Assembly: GCA_963829965.1 (NCBI GenBank)
Contig: CAWHLK010000024.1
Span: 1 to 64,000, forward strand
Source: DASXZH01 sp963829965
Lineage (GTDB): Bacteria > Armatimonadota > Fimbriimonadia > Fimbriimonadales > Fimbriimonadaceae
DNA: 64,000 nucleotides
Reading direction: 5' to 3'
Shown: positions 8,664-17,341 of the stretch, one piece after another
Numbering within the stretch: position 1 is the stretch's first letter
Layout: each line of letters begins with the position of its first letter
Translations under genes and position numbers: made by a program
The notes under the pieces: generated by a model
Told to the model about the DNA's origin: nothing
Databases searched by the model: none
What the model saw: only the letters and a program-made list of their open reading frames with translations

Positions 8664-9121
8664 CAGGAGGTAAGTTTAGCAGCGGCAAGGACCTCTTCGG
8701 CGTGGCCTTCCGGTTTCACTTTGCGCCAAATCTTTGCGATTTTGCCGTTTTCGTCCAGCAGAAACGTGGTTCGATCGACCCCCATATATTTCTTGCCGTA
8801 CATGCTCTTCTCCACCCAAATGCCGGCGGCCTCGGACAGTTTCTTATCCACGTCTGCTAGAAGTGGGAAGTTCAGTTCGAACTTCTTGATGAACTTGCCG
8901 TGCGATTTGGGGTCGTCCGGGCTCACGCCAAACACCTTGATGCCTTTGAAATGTGGCAGGTTGTCCCGGAAGTTGCAGGCCTCAACCGTGCAACCGGGGG
9001 TGTCGTCCTTGGGATAGAAATAGAGCACGCTTTTCTCTCCCTTTAGGTCCTCAAGCGTGTGCGTGTTGGAGTTTTGATCCTGGAGGTTGAACTCCGGGAA
9101 TTGGTCGCCTTCTTGCAGCAT
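8663..9121 (-). CDS. bcp: Thioredoxin-dependent peroxiredoxin, BCP/PrxQ type
   Basis: This 152-residue peroxiredoxin reduces hydroperoxides using thioredoxin. The peroxidatic Cys44 lies in YPKDDTPGCTVEACNFRD, with the resolving Cys49 five residues on, the alpha2-type PrxQ arrangement. The conserved Arg is in YMGVDRTTFLLDENG. There is no signal peptide, so it is cytoplasmic. It is the first gene of the bcp-panB-panC operon. The 252 bases upstream contain only repeats. Confidence 0.93.
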   Translation of the reverse strand: MLQEGDQFPEFNLQDQNSNTHTLEDLKGEKSVLYFYPKDDTPGCTVEACNFRDNLPHFKGIKVFGVSPDDPKSHGKFIKKFELNFPLLADVDKKLSEAAGIWVEKSMYGKKYMGVDRTTFLLDENGKIAKIWRKVKPEGHAEEVLAAAKLTS

Positions 9122-9143
9122 TAGCGAAGTTTATCTTCTTGTG

Positions 9144-9175
9144 GGTGACGTGTGACGTGTGACGTGTGACGAGCG
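9144..9175. repeat. GTGACGT heptamer tandem repeat
   Basis: Four consecutive units of the type GTGACGT occur between bcp and the PhzF gene. They are followed by GAGAGTAAAGGG and a TGACGG echo up to about 9226. The same repeat type occurs at 1621 and 12371. Confidence 0.6.
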
Positions 9176-9373
9176 ACCGGAGAGAGTAAAGGGCAAGCGT
9201 TGCGTGTGAAGGGTTGGGGGTGACGGTTATTTCTAAACGGTGGTTGGGTTCGAAAGTCCAGGGCTTCGTTCTACGAAGGGTAGAGTTGAGCGGATACGAG
9301 GGGCGGAGTCCGGCGTAGAGGCTGCATTCAACACTCGAAGCGTCGTATTGCAATATTTGGAGGAAATGAAACG

Positions 9374-10159
9374 TTGCGCGTACCGATCTACCAAGTCGAT
9401 GCCTTTGCCAACCGGCTCTTCGCAGGCAACCCCGCCGCGATTATGCCGCTTGACGAGTTTCTGGATGACAACAGAATGCAAGCGATTGCCGCCGAGAACA
9501 ACCTCGCGGAAACCGCGTTCATCGTCCGAGACGGCGAAGACTACAAGCTGCGCTGGTTCACTCCTTCCTGCGAGGTGCCGCTTTGCGGACATGCCACCTT
9601 GGCCAGTGCTGCCGTGGTTATGGAGAAGCTCCAACCGCAACGAGAGTGCGTCGTATTCCAAACCGCCAGCGGCCCTCTCACCGTCAAGAAGAACGGCAAA
9701 GGCTATGTAATGGACTTCCCTGCCCGATTCTCCGACTCGATTCCTGCGACGTCCGAGATTGCGAACGCGCTGGGAGTTCATCCGGTCGAAGTTTTCATCA
9801 ACGATTTCAATCATATGGCTGTTCTAGAAAGCCCGAGACAGGTGCGGGAGTTGATCCCGGATATGGGTAGAGTGGCCGCGTTAGACCGGCCCGGCCTGAT
9901 TGTCACCGGACCTGGAGACGGGTATTACGACTTCATCAGCCGCTATTTCGCGCCGTCAAAGGGCATTCCGGAAGATCCGGTGACGGGCTCCGCCCACTGC
10001 ATGCTCTCCCCCTATTGGTCGAAGAGGCTTGGCAAAACCGAGTTCAAGGCGTTTCAGGCTTCGCCGCGAGGCGGCGAGATTGTGTGCCGGCTGAAAGGCG
10101 ACCGCGTGGAACTCGAAGGCACCTGCGTGTTCTTCCTGGAAGGCCAAGTCGAGGTCTAG
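9374..10159 (+). CDS. PhzF-family isomerase/epimerase-like protein
   Basis: The 261-residue protein has the PhzF fold signature: VDAFANRLFAGNPAAI at the start (residues 8-23), the catalytic-Glu segment NNLAETAFIV (Glu46 by count), LRWFTPSCEVPLCGHATLA, and the second half SRYFAPSKGIPEDPVTGSAHC. PhzF relatives catalyse isomerisations of small amino- or hydroxy-acids, and the substrate here is unknown. Start TTG at 9374 has GGAGG ten bases upstream and is the first codon giving the conserved RVPIYQVDAF. The end shares a CTAG stop with the convergent CBS gene. Confidence 0.88.
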   Translation: MRVPIYQVDAFANRLFAGNPAAIMPLDEFLDDNRMQAIAAENNLAETAFIVRDGEDYKLRWFTPSCEVPLCGHATLASAAVVMEKLQPQRECVVFQTASGPLTVKKNGKGYVMDFPARFSDSIPATSEIANALGVHPVEVFINDFNHMAVLESPRQVRELIPDMGRVAALDRPGLIVTGPGDGYYDFISRYFAPSKGIPEDPVTGSAHCMLSPYWSKRLGKTEFKAFQASPRGGEIVCRLKGDRVELEGTCVFFLEGQVEV

Positions 10160-10554
10160 TGGGGCGATTGAATATCCACCAGCATCGCGTGCATTAAATC
10201 CACACGGAGCACCACGCCCGATAGCCGTCCAAGTTCGGTGACGGGCAAAAGGCTTAGCCCACTCATAAGCATTTTATGAAAGGCATCCCCGATCTCCGTA
10301 TCGGCGGTTGCGGTGGTGGGGGATTTTGTGGCGTAAATGTGAGCGGGCTGCTCGCTCATGTGGATGAGGCTTTCCTGCCGGCTCACCGCTCGGCAAAGAT
10401 CGCCTTCGGTAAGCACCGCGAATGGCCGGTGCTCGAGGTCCACGATGACAAGAGCGGGAAACTGGTACACGTCCATCTTGTCTACCGCGTCGCGAACCGT
10501 GCTTTCCTCGGTCAGGACCGGAATGTGAGCGTGAAGAACTTCCCTGAGCGTCAT
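10156..10554 (-). CDS. CBS-domain pair protein, 132 aa
   Basis: Two CBS motifs in tandem, about residues 10-60 and 75-130, are visible in HIPVLTEESTVRDAVDKM...FAVLTEGDLCRAV and ATADTEIGDAFHKM...SGVVLRVDLMHAM. Such stand-alone pairs bind adenine nucleotides and regulate partner proteins, and the partner is not evident here. The ATG at 10554 gives a protein starting exactly at the domain. The longer frame runs through the divergent phosphorylase promoter and its N-terminus is not protein-like. The gene converges on the PhzF gene with a shared CTAG stop. Confidence 0.8.
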   Translation of the reverse strand: MTLREVLHAHIPVLTEESTVRDAVDKMDVYQFPALVIVDLEHRPFAVLTEGDLCRAVSRQESLIHMSEQPAHIYATKSPTTATADTEIGDAFHKMLMSGLSLLPVTELGRLSGVVLRVDLMHAMLVDIQSPH

Positions 10555-10647
10555 TGGGCTTAAGTGTACTGAACCGGCTTCGCAGTTAATCGCTTCGCGG
10601 TGAGCCTGCTTCGTTTTTGTCTTCTCCCAGTGCCATAATCGACCGAG

Positions 10648-11379
10648 ATGCTTTCGGACGTCGCGATTATAGGGGGCACGGGCGTCGGCGATGTGCTTGC
10701 CGAAATGGGCGGCGAAGCGATCCATGTTCCAACGCCTTACGGTCAGCTTTCCGGCCGGCTGGTGACCCATTCCACCGGTCCGATCTTGTTGGTAAGCCGC
10801 CACTCGGCCGGGCATAGAGTGCCACCCCACGAGGTCAACTATAAGGCGATTGCGGCGGGTTTAAAGAAAGCCGGCGTAAAGTTCTGTTTCTCTACCGCCG
10901 CGGTGGGAAGCCTCCGGACAGATTGGCCAACCGGAACCCTGGCGGCAGTTTCCGATTTTGTGGACCTTACCGGCCGGCAGCAAACAATCTTTGACGACCG
11001 CGTGGTTCATACGGATTTTTCCGCTCCGTTCTCGCCTTGCGGCAGCAAGGCTTTGGTGACGGCTGGCCGGTCGCATGGCTTGGACCTTAAGGAATCTGCG
11101 GTTTACATTTGCGAGAACGGGCCGCGCTACGAGACGCCTCACGAAATTCAGCTGCTTCGCCACCTTGGAGATGTGGTTGGTATGACCGCCGCCACCGAAG
11201 CCATTCTCTTTCGTGAAGCTGGGCTGGATTACGCCTGCCTGGCGCTTGTTACCAACCTGGCCGCCGGCCTTACAGGAGCCCCTCTTAGCCACGCCGAAGT
11301 TGTTGACGAGATGGTCAAGAACTCGAAGGCAGTGGTCAAGCTCCTCCTTTCGGCAGCCGATTTCGTGCGCACCTCATGA
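10648..11379 (+). CDS. Purine nucleoside / methylthioadenosine phosphorylase family
   Basis: This 243-residue enzyme should split purine nucleosides (MTA, inosine or guanosine) with phosphate. Landmarks are AIIGGTGVGD at the N-terminus, LVSRHSAGHRVPPHEVNYKA (phosphate-binding His region), the substrate loop ENGPRYETPHEI, GMTAATEAILFREAGLDYA, and LVTNLAAGLTG. The TAATEA/TN pattern in place of MPEA/TD leaves the base preference open. Its stop overlaps the next gene by four bases (ATGA), so the two are translationally coupled. Confidence 0.85.
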   Translation: MLSDVAIIGGTGVGDVLAEMGGEAIHVPTPYGQLSGRLVTHSTGPILLVSRHSAGHRVPPHEVNYKAIAAGLKKAGVKFCFSTAAVGSLRTDWPTGTLAAVSDFVDLTGRQQTIFDDRVVHTDFSAPFSPCGSKALVTAGRSHGLDLKESAVYICENGPRYETPHEIQLLRHLGDVVGMTAATEAILFREAGLDYACLALVTNLAAGLTGAPLSHAEVVDEMVKNSKAVVKLLLSAADFVRTS

Positions 11380-12245
11380 CCCGACGCGACTTTGCCCTTT
11401 ATTTGGCGCTTACCCCGGGCGTGGGCGGCAAATCGCTTACCCGGATTCTGACGCGGGTCGATCTCCTGGGGACTAACGTCGATCAGTTCTTGAATCTCTC
11501 CTCCGAGGCATTGCAGGAGGAGTTTGGGCTTCGGCAAGCGGTCGCTGAGAAAATTCTCGAACAAAAAACCACGGGCGCAGCAAAGGTCAAGTCGATGCAG
11601 GACCGGCTTGCCAAGCTTGGAGTGAGCCTGATCACGGCGGCGGACGCGCATTACCCGGCCGTCATCGAGCAGATGGATAAAGAACCGCCTTCCCTTCTCT
11701 TCTTCTATGGAAACCAGAAACTGCTGCAGGGAAAAACTTTCAGCGTGCTGAGCTCCCGAAACACTTCCCCGGCGGGGATGGATCAGATCGACCGGCTCAC
11801 CGAAAAAGGCGTGTTAGACGGCGAGGTCACCATAGCAAGCGACAACCGTCCGGAATATCAGCGTTCTGCGCTGGTTCCGTTAAGGTGGGGCGCGCCGAGG
11901 ATCCTCTGCCTTGACCGCGGCTTATTCGAAGTATTGGGCCCCGATCTGAAGACCGAACCGTTTCGAGCGGCTCGGCTTTGGCGATACCAGTTCGACCCAA
12001 AGACGGACCTGGCGATTTCCCCGTTTCACCCAGAAGCCAAATTCAATGGCGTGAACAACCAAGTTCGGGACCGCCTCGTGGCCTGCCTCAGCCGACGTCT
12101 CGATTTCGTCGAGATCGCGCCGAAGGGAAATATGGAAAAGTTGGCGCTTTTGGCTTTGAAATGCGGGCGCCCGGTTGCGGTCAGCGACCGCTCCGTGGGT
12201 TACCGCGCACTCAAAGAACGCGGGGCGACTGTACTGCCCGCCTAA
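11376..12245 (+). CDS. Degenerate DprA/Smf-like protein
   Basis: The 289-residue protein begins with a helix-hairpin-helix region (LALTPGVGGKSLTRIL) and contains the DprA linker YPAVIEQMDKEPPSLLFFYGN, followed by SVLSSRNTSPAGMDQIDRL, equivalent to the Rossmann entry GSR..t.yG. However, the glycine-rich SGlA.GID element is not recognisable, and the RNR-iagLs motif appears only as NNQVRDRLVACLS. It is therefore a shortened and divergent member that may have lost ssDNA/RecA-loading activity, or adopted another role. The ATGA overlap with the phosphorylase gene fixes the start. Confidence 0.7.
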   Translation: MTRRDFALYLALTPGVGGKSLTRILTRVDLLGTNVDQFLNLSSEALQEEFGLRQAVAEKILEQKTTGAAKVKSMQDRLAKLGVSLITAADAHYPAVIEQMDKEPPSLLFFYGNQKLLQGKTFSVLSSRNTSPAGMDQIDRLTEKGVLDGEVTIASDNRPEYQRSALVPLRWGAPRILCLDRGLFEVLGPDLKTEPFRAARLWRYQFDPKTDLAISPFHPEAKFNGVNNQVRDRLVACLSRRLDFVEIAPKGNMEKLALLALKCGRPVAVSDRSVGYRALKERGATVLPA

Positions 12246-12269
12246 AACCGGTCATAATCATTACCGACT

Positions 12270-12362
12270 GGAGTGGTGTCCGAGTGGTCGAAGGAGCGCG
12301 ACTGGAAATCGCGTACCCGGTGTTGAGCCGGGTCGTGGGTTCGAATCCCACCCGCTCCGCCA
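12270..12362 (+). tRNA. tRNA-Ser (anticodon GGA)
   Basis: This is a class II tRNA with a long variable arm. The acceptor arm GGAGTGG pairs with CCGCTCC, the anticodon arm is CGCGA-CTGGAAA-TCGCG with anticodon GGA, the variable arm is ACCCGGTGTTGAGCCGGGT, and the T-arm contains GGTTCGAATCC. Discriminator G and an encoded CCA end at 12362. Length is 93 nt. Confidence 0.96.
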
Positions 12363-12370
12363 GGTATTGT

Positions 12371-12400
12371 GTGACAGGTGACGAGTGACGGGTGACGGGA
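12371..12400. repeat. GTGACGG-type heptamer repeat downstream of tRNA-Ser
   Basis: GTGACAGGTGACGAGTGACG continues into GGTGACGGGACGG. It is the third occurrence of this intergenic repeat family in the window. Confidence 0.55.
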
Positions 12401-12471
12401 CGGAATGCAAACGGCGTGGCGAAGTCCTTGGATTAGTCATTAGGTTCATCCGAGAAAACAAGGTCATCAGG

Positions 12472-12702
12472 ATGAACGATTCCGCGTTCTGCGGGACAGT
12501 CGACGAGTTCACCTATTTCTTCGAAGGTGAGGACGACCTGCTTCATGTTGGAATAGGACGCAAAAAAGAAGGCCCTCTCTCAGTGGAGGAGGCCCAAACC
12601 GTCCTTTCTTTTCTTGCCCCGACCTTACCTACAGGAGTGGTATGGGTTAAGCCTGGAACGTACTCCCACCACTTCTACTTCGCTCACGACGAACTTCTCT
12701 AA
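12472..12702 (+). CDS. Hypothetical protein, 76 aa
   Basis: The family is not recognised. Starting from ATG 12472 (preceded by CATCAGG) the protein is acidic and has a compact beta/alpha look (FTYFFEGEDDLLHVGIGRKK...VEEAQTVLSFLAPTLPTGVVWVKPG). The same frame is open to 12385, but the extra N-terminus is derived from the repeat DNA after tRNA-Ser and is unlikely to be translated. It converges on the next gene and shares a CTAA stop tetranucleotide with it. Confidence 0.5.
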   Translation: MNDSAFCGTVDEFTYFFEGEDDLLHVGIGRKKEGPLSVEEAQTVLSFLAPTLPTGVVWVKPGTYSHHFYFAHDELL

Positions 12703-12914
12703 GAGCTGGCCAAAACACATTCCTTCATGGGAACGCGAACGGCGATTTTGTTCGTCTCCCCCTGGAAGACCACCGTGCAACCGTGATCCTCCTTCAGTGA
12801 TTCTGCGATAAGGTCCAACGCCTCTCTGGATGGGAGCGAAAGAGCGAAATGCTGCTCCTTGCCGAATTCCCTCACCATGTTCCCGGCGATTCTTCTTGCT
12901 ACTTCTCTAGTCAT
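12699..12914 (-). CDS. Hypothetical protein, 71 aa
   Basis: The family is not recognised. From ATG 12914 the protein reads MTREVARRIAGNMVREFGKE, then a region resembling a small alpha/beta domain with a nucleotide-free GCTVVFQGETNKIAVRVPM segment. The upstream extension to 13007 lacks a ribosome binding site and seems non-coding. The tail-to-tail CTAA overlap with the previous gene supports both as real genes. Confidence 0.5.
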   Translation of the reverse strand: MTREVARRIAGNMVREFGKEQHFALSLPSREALDLIAESLKEDHGCTVVFQGETNKIAVRVPMKECVLASS

Positions 12915-13144
12915 GTTTAGTTCTACAGACAGGACGGGTAGAAGTCTCCCGAATGTCGGCACACTGGGACTTAATGCCCTCGTAAAGTTCAATTTACACG
13001 GTAGCATCCCGAAAACGCTAGGGCGAACGGCGCCTAGTCGTCAGAACGACGCATGCAACAGCTAACTTTGAAGACAAACACCTGCATATAATCCATAAAC
13101 CGTTCGCAAAGACCGGCTTAGTGTTTACAAGTTTACTGCGAAAG

Positions 13145-13738
13145 CTACATTTCCCTTCTATACTCCAGAGCGCTCAGGAGCGTTGCCGAGTCGGCGTAAT
13201 CCAACTCCCCTCCAACCGGCATTCCGTGAGCCAAACGCGTCACTCTAACCCCCAGCGGTTTAATCAACTTCGCCAGATACAAGGCAGTGGCGTCCCCCTC
13301 GATGGTGGGATTTGTTGCCAGGATTATTTCCTCCACCGGGCCCGAGAGGCGGTCCAGCAATTCTTTCACGCGCAAATGCTCCGGCCGGACTCCGTCCATG
13401 GGGCTGATGAGTCCGTGAAGCACATGGTAGAGACCGTGAAATTCGTTGATGCGCTCCAAGGCAGTGATGTCCCGAGGTTCGGCGACTACGCAGATCTTGG
13501 TTTCGTCACGTTTGGAGCTCATGCATATGTCGCAGAACTCCCCCTCGCTGATGTTTTGGCATTTCGCGCAGAAACGCAGCTTGGTTTTGGCGTTTTGAAT
13601 GACCGCGCTCAGCCGGAGAGAAACGTCTTCGGGGGCGCGAAGCAAATAATAAGCCAGGCGCTGGGCCGATTTCGGCCCCACGCCTGGCAACTTCTCAAGT
13701 TCCGCTATCAGTTCGGCCAGCGGCCGAGCATAGAGCAT
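13145..13738 (-). CDS. recR: Recombination mediator RecR
   Basis: RecR works with RecF/RecO to load RecA on gapped DNA. The 197-residue protein has the N-terminal helix-hairpin-helix (LEKLPGVGPKSAQRLAYYLL), the zinc finger CAKCQNISEGEFCDIC (Cys57, 60, 69, 72), the Toprim core (ICVVAEPRDITALE, Glu and DxD-like NPTIEGDATALYL), and the C-terminal Walker-B-like tail with RLAHGMPVGGELDYAD. Length is standard. Its ATG abuts the ybaB stop (TAAATG). It forms an operon with dnaX and ybaB, as in Bacillus. Confidence 0.97.
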   Translation of the reverse strand: MLYARPLAELIAELEKLPGVGPKSAQRLAYYLLRAPEDVSLRLSAVIQNAKTKLRFCAKCQNISEGEFCDICMSSKRDETKICVVAEPRDITALERINEFHGLYHVLHGLISPMDGVRPEHLRVKELLDRLSGPVEEIILATNPTIEGDATALYLAKLIKPLGVRVTRLAHGMPVGGELDYADSATLLSALEYRREM

Positions 13739-14059
13739 TTATAAGCCGGGAACGTTCGGCATGATTTCTTGGACCTTCTCGTTGCGGAGCGCGGTCGCCT
13801 GGGCGAATCCGTCACGCACGGCGCTAACGATGAGGTCTTCCAGCGATTCGATATCTTCCGGGTCGACCACGACCGGGTCCAGTTTGAGCTTGATTAACTC
13901 ACCGACGCCGTTAAAAGTCGCCTTGACAACTCCCTTGTCCACGTCGATCTTTTGAGCCGCAAGCTCCTGCTCCAGAGTCTGTGCGCGCGCCATCGCGTCC
14001 TGCGCCTGGGCCAGCACGCTCTGAAACCCCTTTCCGCCAAATCCCTTAGGTAACTTCAT
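13739..14059 (-). CDS. ybaB: YbaB/EbfC nucleoid-associated protein
   Basis: This 106-residue DNA-binding dimer contains a long N-terminal helix (KGFQSVLAQAQDAMARAQTLEQEL) and the three-strand/hinge block VKATFNGVGELIKLKLDP, then ESLEDLIVSAVRDGFAQA, all typical of the family. The gene overlaps dnaX by 14 bases and touches recR. This conserved dnaX-ybaB-recR placement supports the call. Confidence 0.93.
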   Translation of the reverse strand: MKLPKGFGGKGFQSVLAQAQDAMARAQTLEQELAAQKIDVDKGVVKATFNGVGELIKLKLDPVVVDPEDIESLEDLIVSAVRDGFAQATALRNEKVQEIMPNVPGL

Positions 14060-15689
14060 CTTTTCTGTTGTGTCCTATGCTTCCTAAAACTTCTCGAGCC
14101 ATTTGTATCAGTTTTTGGCCTTCAGCTGGCAATTCTACCGCGACAGGCTCATTGTTCCTTGTTCCATTTTTCTGCACCCTAAACTCAATTAATATTTTGC
14201 GGCCCGCAACCTTTTGAACTTCATCGTGAATGTAGGACAAACGGCCCTTCTTTGCGTCATGCAGCCAATCGTAGATCAGTTTCTGCGGAACGGCCACATG
14301 GAGAATGTCGCCATCCATCTCTACGACCTGAGAATCGTGGAGCTTTAGGTAAATCGCAGCCCGCTTTGGAATACTGGCGAGGGATCGGTACCACAACAAC
14401 CGCCCCGCATCCAACTCCTCGTTTCCGGACAACTCAGGGGCAGGTAAATCGCTCACGGGATCCTCTGACGCCCCCGCTTCGACCACTGTTGGCTCGGGAG
14501 TCGGCGATTCTTCCTTCTTTACGGGCGCCTTTGTTTCTTTAAGGTTCGCGGGCTGTTGCACAGCTGCAGTTTGAGGCCGAGGCCTTGGCTCGTCCATCGC
14601 TTTAGGCTCAGCTTTAGGAATCGCCAGGCGGATGAGCTCGGATTCCAGCCAAAGTCTGGGAAGGCTGATATCGCGAATAACCTTGTGCGCTTCGGCCAGG
14701 GAGCTTCTAAGGTCGAGCAGCCTCTCTGGGCCGATACGAACCGCAAGCGCGTGTCCAGCGGCCAAGTGGGCGGGATCTCCACCCTGTTCCACCTTGTACA
14801 TGATGTGGGTGAGATCCGAAAGCCGGTAGAGCATGGATTCCAAGATCATGCGCGGATCGCGCCCGATCCGGGCCAACTCGGAAAGCAACTCGGCAAGGCC
14901 GCCGATATCTCCCCCCACGATGAAGTCGAAAATCTTGTCGGTAACGTCCTCCGGCACCAGGCCAAGCTGATCGTAGACGCCTTGGAGGGTGATCTTGCCG
15001 TCCGCCGAGATGATCGCCTGTTCCAAAAGCGTCAGCGCGTCCCGAAATCCCCCGTCCGCCATTCTCGCTATCGCATAGAGGGCGGGTCCTTCGGCCTCAA
15101 CTCCTTCGGCTTTGGAGACATGTTCAAGTCGTGACACCAAATCCTGCATGGAAGCGCGGTGAAACTCAAACTTCTGGCAGCGAGACCGAATGGTGGGCGG
15201 GACCTTGTTGTATTCCGTGGTGGCGAGAACAAAAACGATATGGGCAGGCGGTTCCTCAATGGTTTTGAGTAAGGCGTCAAAGGCTTTTGCGGACAAATCG
15301 TGCACTTCGTCAATAACAAAAACCTTGTAGCGACACCGGGCGGGCATGTACTCGGTGGCTTGAATGATCTTCTCGCGAACCTCATCGATGCCGGTTTGGC
15401 TTGCCGCGTCCATTTCAACCACATCAATGCAACTTCCATCCGTGATAGATAGACATATCTCGCACTCGTTGCAGGGCTCTGAGATCGGTCCCTTCTCGCA
15501 GCACAGGCACTTTGCCAACAGACGCGCGGAAGAAGTTTTGCCGGTCCCGCGAGGCCCGGTAAACAGATAGGAGTGGGAAATGCGGCCGGAAGCTATGCCG
15601 TTTTGCAAGGTGCGGACGATGTGCTCTTGGCCGATGAGATCGCCAAACGTCTGGCTGCGGTATTTGCGGTAAAGAGAGACGTAGGGCAC
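14046..15689 (-). CDS. dnaX: DNA polymerase III subunit gamma/tau
   Basis: DnaX is the AAA+ motor of the clamp loader. The 547-residue protein shows Walker A GPRGTGKT (residues 45-52), the zinc-binding CLCCEKGPISEPCNECEIC, Walker B VFVIDEVHDLS, sensor LATTEYNKVPPTIRSRCQKFEF with the SRC arginine finger, and clamp-loader domains to about residue 360. A Pro/Glu-rich linker and a tau-like C-terminal domain (from about 430) follow. I saw no A-rich slippery site, so a separate short gamma form is not predicted by frameshifting. The SRP RNA lies directly upstream. Confidence 0.97.
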   Translation of the reverse strand: MPYVSLYRKYRSQTFGDLIGQEHIVRTLQNGIASGRISHSYLFTGPRGTGKTSSARLLAKCLCCEKGPISEPCNECEICLSITDGSCIDVVEMDAASQTGIDEVREKIIQATEYMPARCRYKVFVIDEVHDLSAKAFDALLKTIEEPPAHIVFVLATTEYNKVPPTIRSRCQKFEFHRASMQDLVSRLEHVSKAEGVEAEGPALYAIARMADGGFRDALTLLEQAIISADGKITLQGVYDQLGLVPEDVTDKIFDFIVGGDIGGLAELLSELARIGRDPRMILESMLYRLSDLTHIMYKVEQGGDPAHLAAGHALAVRIGPERLLDLRSSLAEAHKVIRDISLPRLWLESELIRLAIPKAEPKAMDEPRPRPQTAAVQQPANLKETKAPVKKEESPTPEPTVVEAGASEDPVSDLPAPELSGNEELDAGRLLWYRSLASIPKRAAIYLKLHDSQVVEMDGDILHVAVPQKLIYDWLHDAKKGRLSYIHDEVQKVAGRKILIEFRVQKNGTRNNEPVAVELPAEGQKLIQMAREVLGSIGHNRKDEVT

Positions 15690-15719
15690 TGCGGTTTAAG
15701 AAACAAAGGACTCCAGGGT

Positions 15720-15818
<99 letters not shown>

Positions 15819-15863
15819 CTGCTATAGTTTAGCACTCCGCCGGTCCCTGGAGTATTGTTTTGT

Positions 15864-17339
15864 CTACTTGGCTGCCGCTTTGGCCGGCGCTTTGGCCGGC
15901 GTTTTCGCGGAAGCGGACGTTGCGTTCGTATCTGCCCGGAGCGAACCCCCGAGCGTAATGATCGTGTCATCGGTGCCGGACACTTTCTGTTCGTTGAAGT
16001 TCGGGGTTTCCACCGTCGGCGTTTGGTTCTGCCATTCGCCGCGCTTGAGGATCTGATCCCTCGTGAGGTAGAGCTTGCAGTAGATGCATCGCTCTCCCGG
16101 CCGAACGCTCGTGTCAAGGAAGTTCTTGTCCGTCATTCCTTCGCCGTTGAATCCAAACTTGTCTTGGATGTGGGAAGGAGCACTGCGGGCGTTATAGTAG
16201 AACTCCACAACGAACCTCTTTTGCTTGGTGCTGAACGGATACATGGTCGGGTCCTTGCTTAGATCCACGCGCTTATCGAAGCGGCGGTTCTTAACGTAGC
16301 ACTGATCCTGCATGTAAGTGATATCCTTCTCAGGCTCCAGATTGACGCCGTTGGTGTAGTCCCACTTCATTTCACCGGGAAGGTCAAGCCGTTCCTTGTG
16401 ATCCGGATCCCAAATCTCATCGTCCCGGACAATCACGCGAATGCGGGTTCCCACGGGAAGAACGTTCCAGGTTCCCTGAAATCGCAGGACTCTGGGAGAC
16501 TCAACCGTGACCTTGGCGCTGAATCCGGTGTCGAAGGGAGGCCGGGTGTCGTAATCGCCTTTATCGTAATCGCCGCGCTTTTCGGCAAGGGTGCCGCGCT
16601 GCGTCATACGGATAATGGTGTTGTCGATATTGTCGTTGAGCGTGTCGATCTGGCCGCTTACGCCCACCAATCCAGCTTGAGATCCTCCGGCCTTTACGGA
16701 ATCTTCCGTGAATTGAATGTTCTTATAGAAGGTCTCCAGTTCCTGATCCGGACGGTTGTTCCGCTCTTCGGCGTGGCCAAGGAGGTTGCGCCTAGCCGGC
16801 TGAATGTCAGGTTTCGAGTTGGCATCCGTGAACCACTTTACGGCTTGATCGTAGTCGTCGTCGATCTTGTGATACCAAATCCAACCTTCTTCAAAGTACA
16901 GTTCGTAGGTCTCGGGGTTGGCGTTCGTTCCCTCTTTGCCCAATGCAAGAGCAGGAGCGATGTACCGGCGATCCGAGCGCTGCTCATCGTCCGTGAAGTT
17001 GTAGGCAATGTGCCACATTCCGGTGGCGAACACGTCGATGTCGTTCGGGTCCAAGAGAGTGCAAAGCCGAATGATAGGCAGCACCGCATCATAGTTTCCT
17101 TCATCAAAGAAGGTGTCTGCCTTGACCCAGAGAATTCCAGCTAGGAACTCTCTGAATCCGAACAGTTCGAGCATCACCTGGTCGGGAGAAACGTTGCTTG
17201 TAAGCACGCTGCTGTTCTTTGTGAACTTGGCGTAGTTGTCTACCCATTGTTTCGCTAGGAGGAAACCGTGAATACAGAACTGGGCTACAAACAGAACCAC
17301 AACCCAGGCAGTAAGTGTTTTTCTTGTGGCAGGTTTCAT
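15864..17339 (-). CDS. Membrane-anchored TPR-like hypothetical protein, 491 aa
   Basis: The family is not recognised. One N-terminal membrane segment (AWVVVLFVAQFCIHGFLLA, residues 11-29) anchors a large extracytoplasmic region. Residues 60-230 look like helical repeats (FDEGNYDAVLPIIRLCTLLDPND, YELYFEEGWIWYHKI). Residues 270-420 are beta-rich (SPRVLRFQGTWNVLPVGTRI), and the tail is Ala/Lys/Pro low complexity. A CIYCKLY motif near residue 425 could be a metal or disulfide site. The gene starts three bases after the ABC permease stop and so is probably its third operon member, suggesting a role in the same export process. Confidence 0.65.
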   Translation of the reverse strand: MKPATRKTLTAWVVVLFVAQFCIHGFLLAKQWVDNYAKFTKNSSVLTSNVSPDQVMLELFGFREFLAGILWVKADTFFDEGNYDAVLPIIRLCTLLDPNDIDVFATGMWHIAYNFTDDEQRSDRRYIAPALALGKEGTNANPETYELYFEEGWIWYHKIDDDYDQAVKWFTDANSKPDIQPARRNLLGHAEERNNRPDQELETFYKNIQFTEDSVKAGGSQAGLVGVSGQIDTLNDNIDNTIIRMTQRGTLAEKRGDYDKGDYDTRPPFDTGFSAKVTVESPRVLRFQGTWNVLPVGTRIRVIVRDDEIWDPDHKERLDLPGEMKWDYTNGVNLEPEKDITYMQDQCYVKNRRFDKRVDLSKDPTMYPFSTKQKRFVVEFYYNARSAPSHIQDKFGFNGEGMTDKNFLDTSVRPGERCIYCKLYLTRDQILKRGEWQNQTPTVETPNFNEQKVSGTDDTIITLGGSLRADTNATSASAKTPAKAPAKAAAK

Positions 17340-17341
17340 GT

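Noticed and set aside
14046..15689. Programmed frameshift in dnaX producing gamma
   Set aside because: No A-rich slippery heptamer with a following hairpin was found in the linker region.
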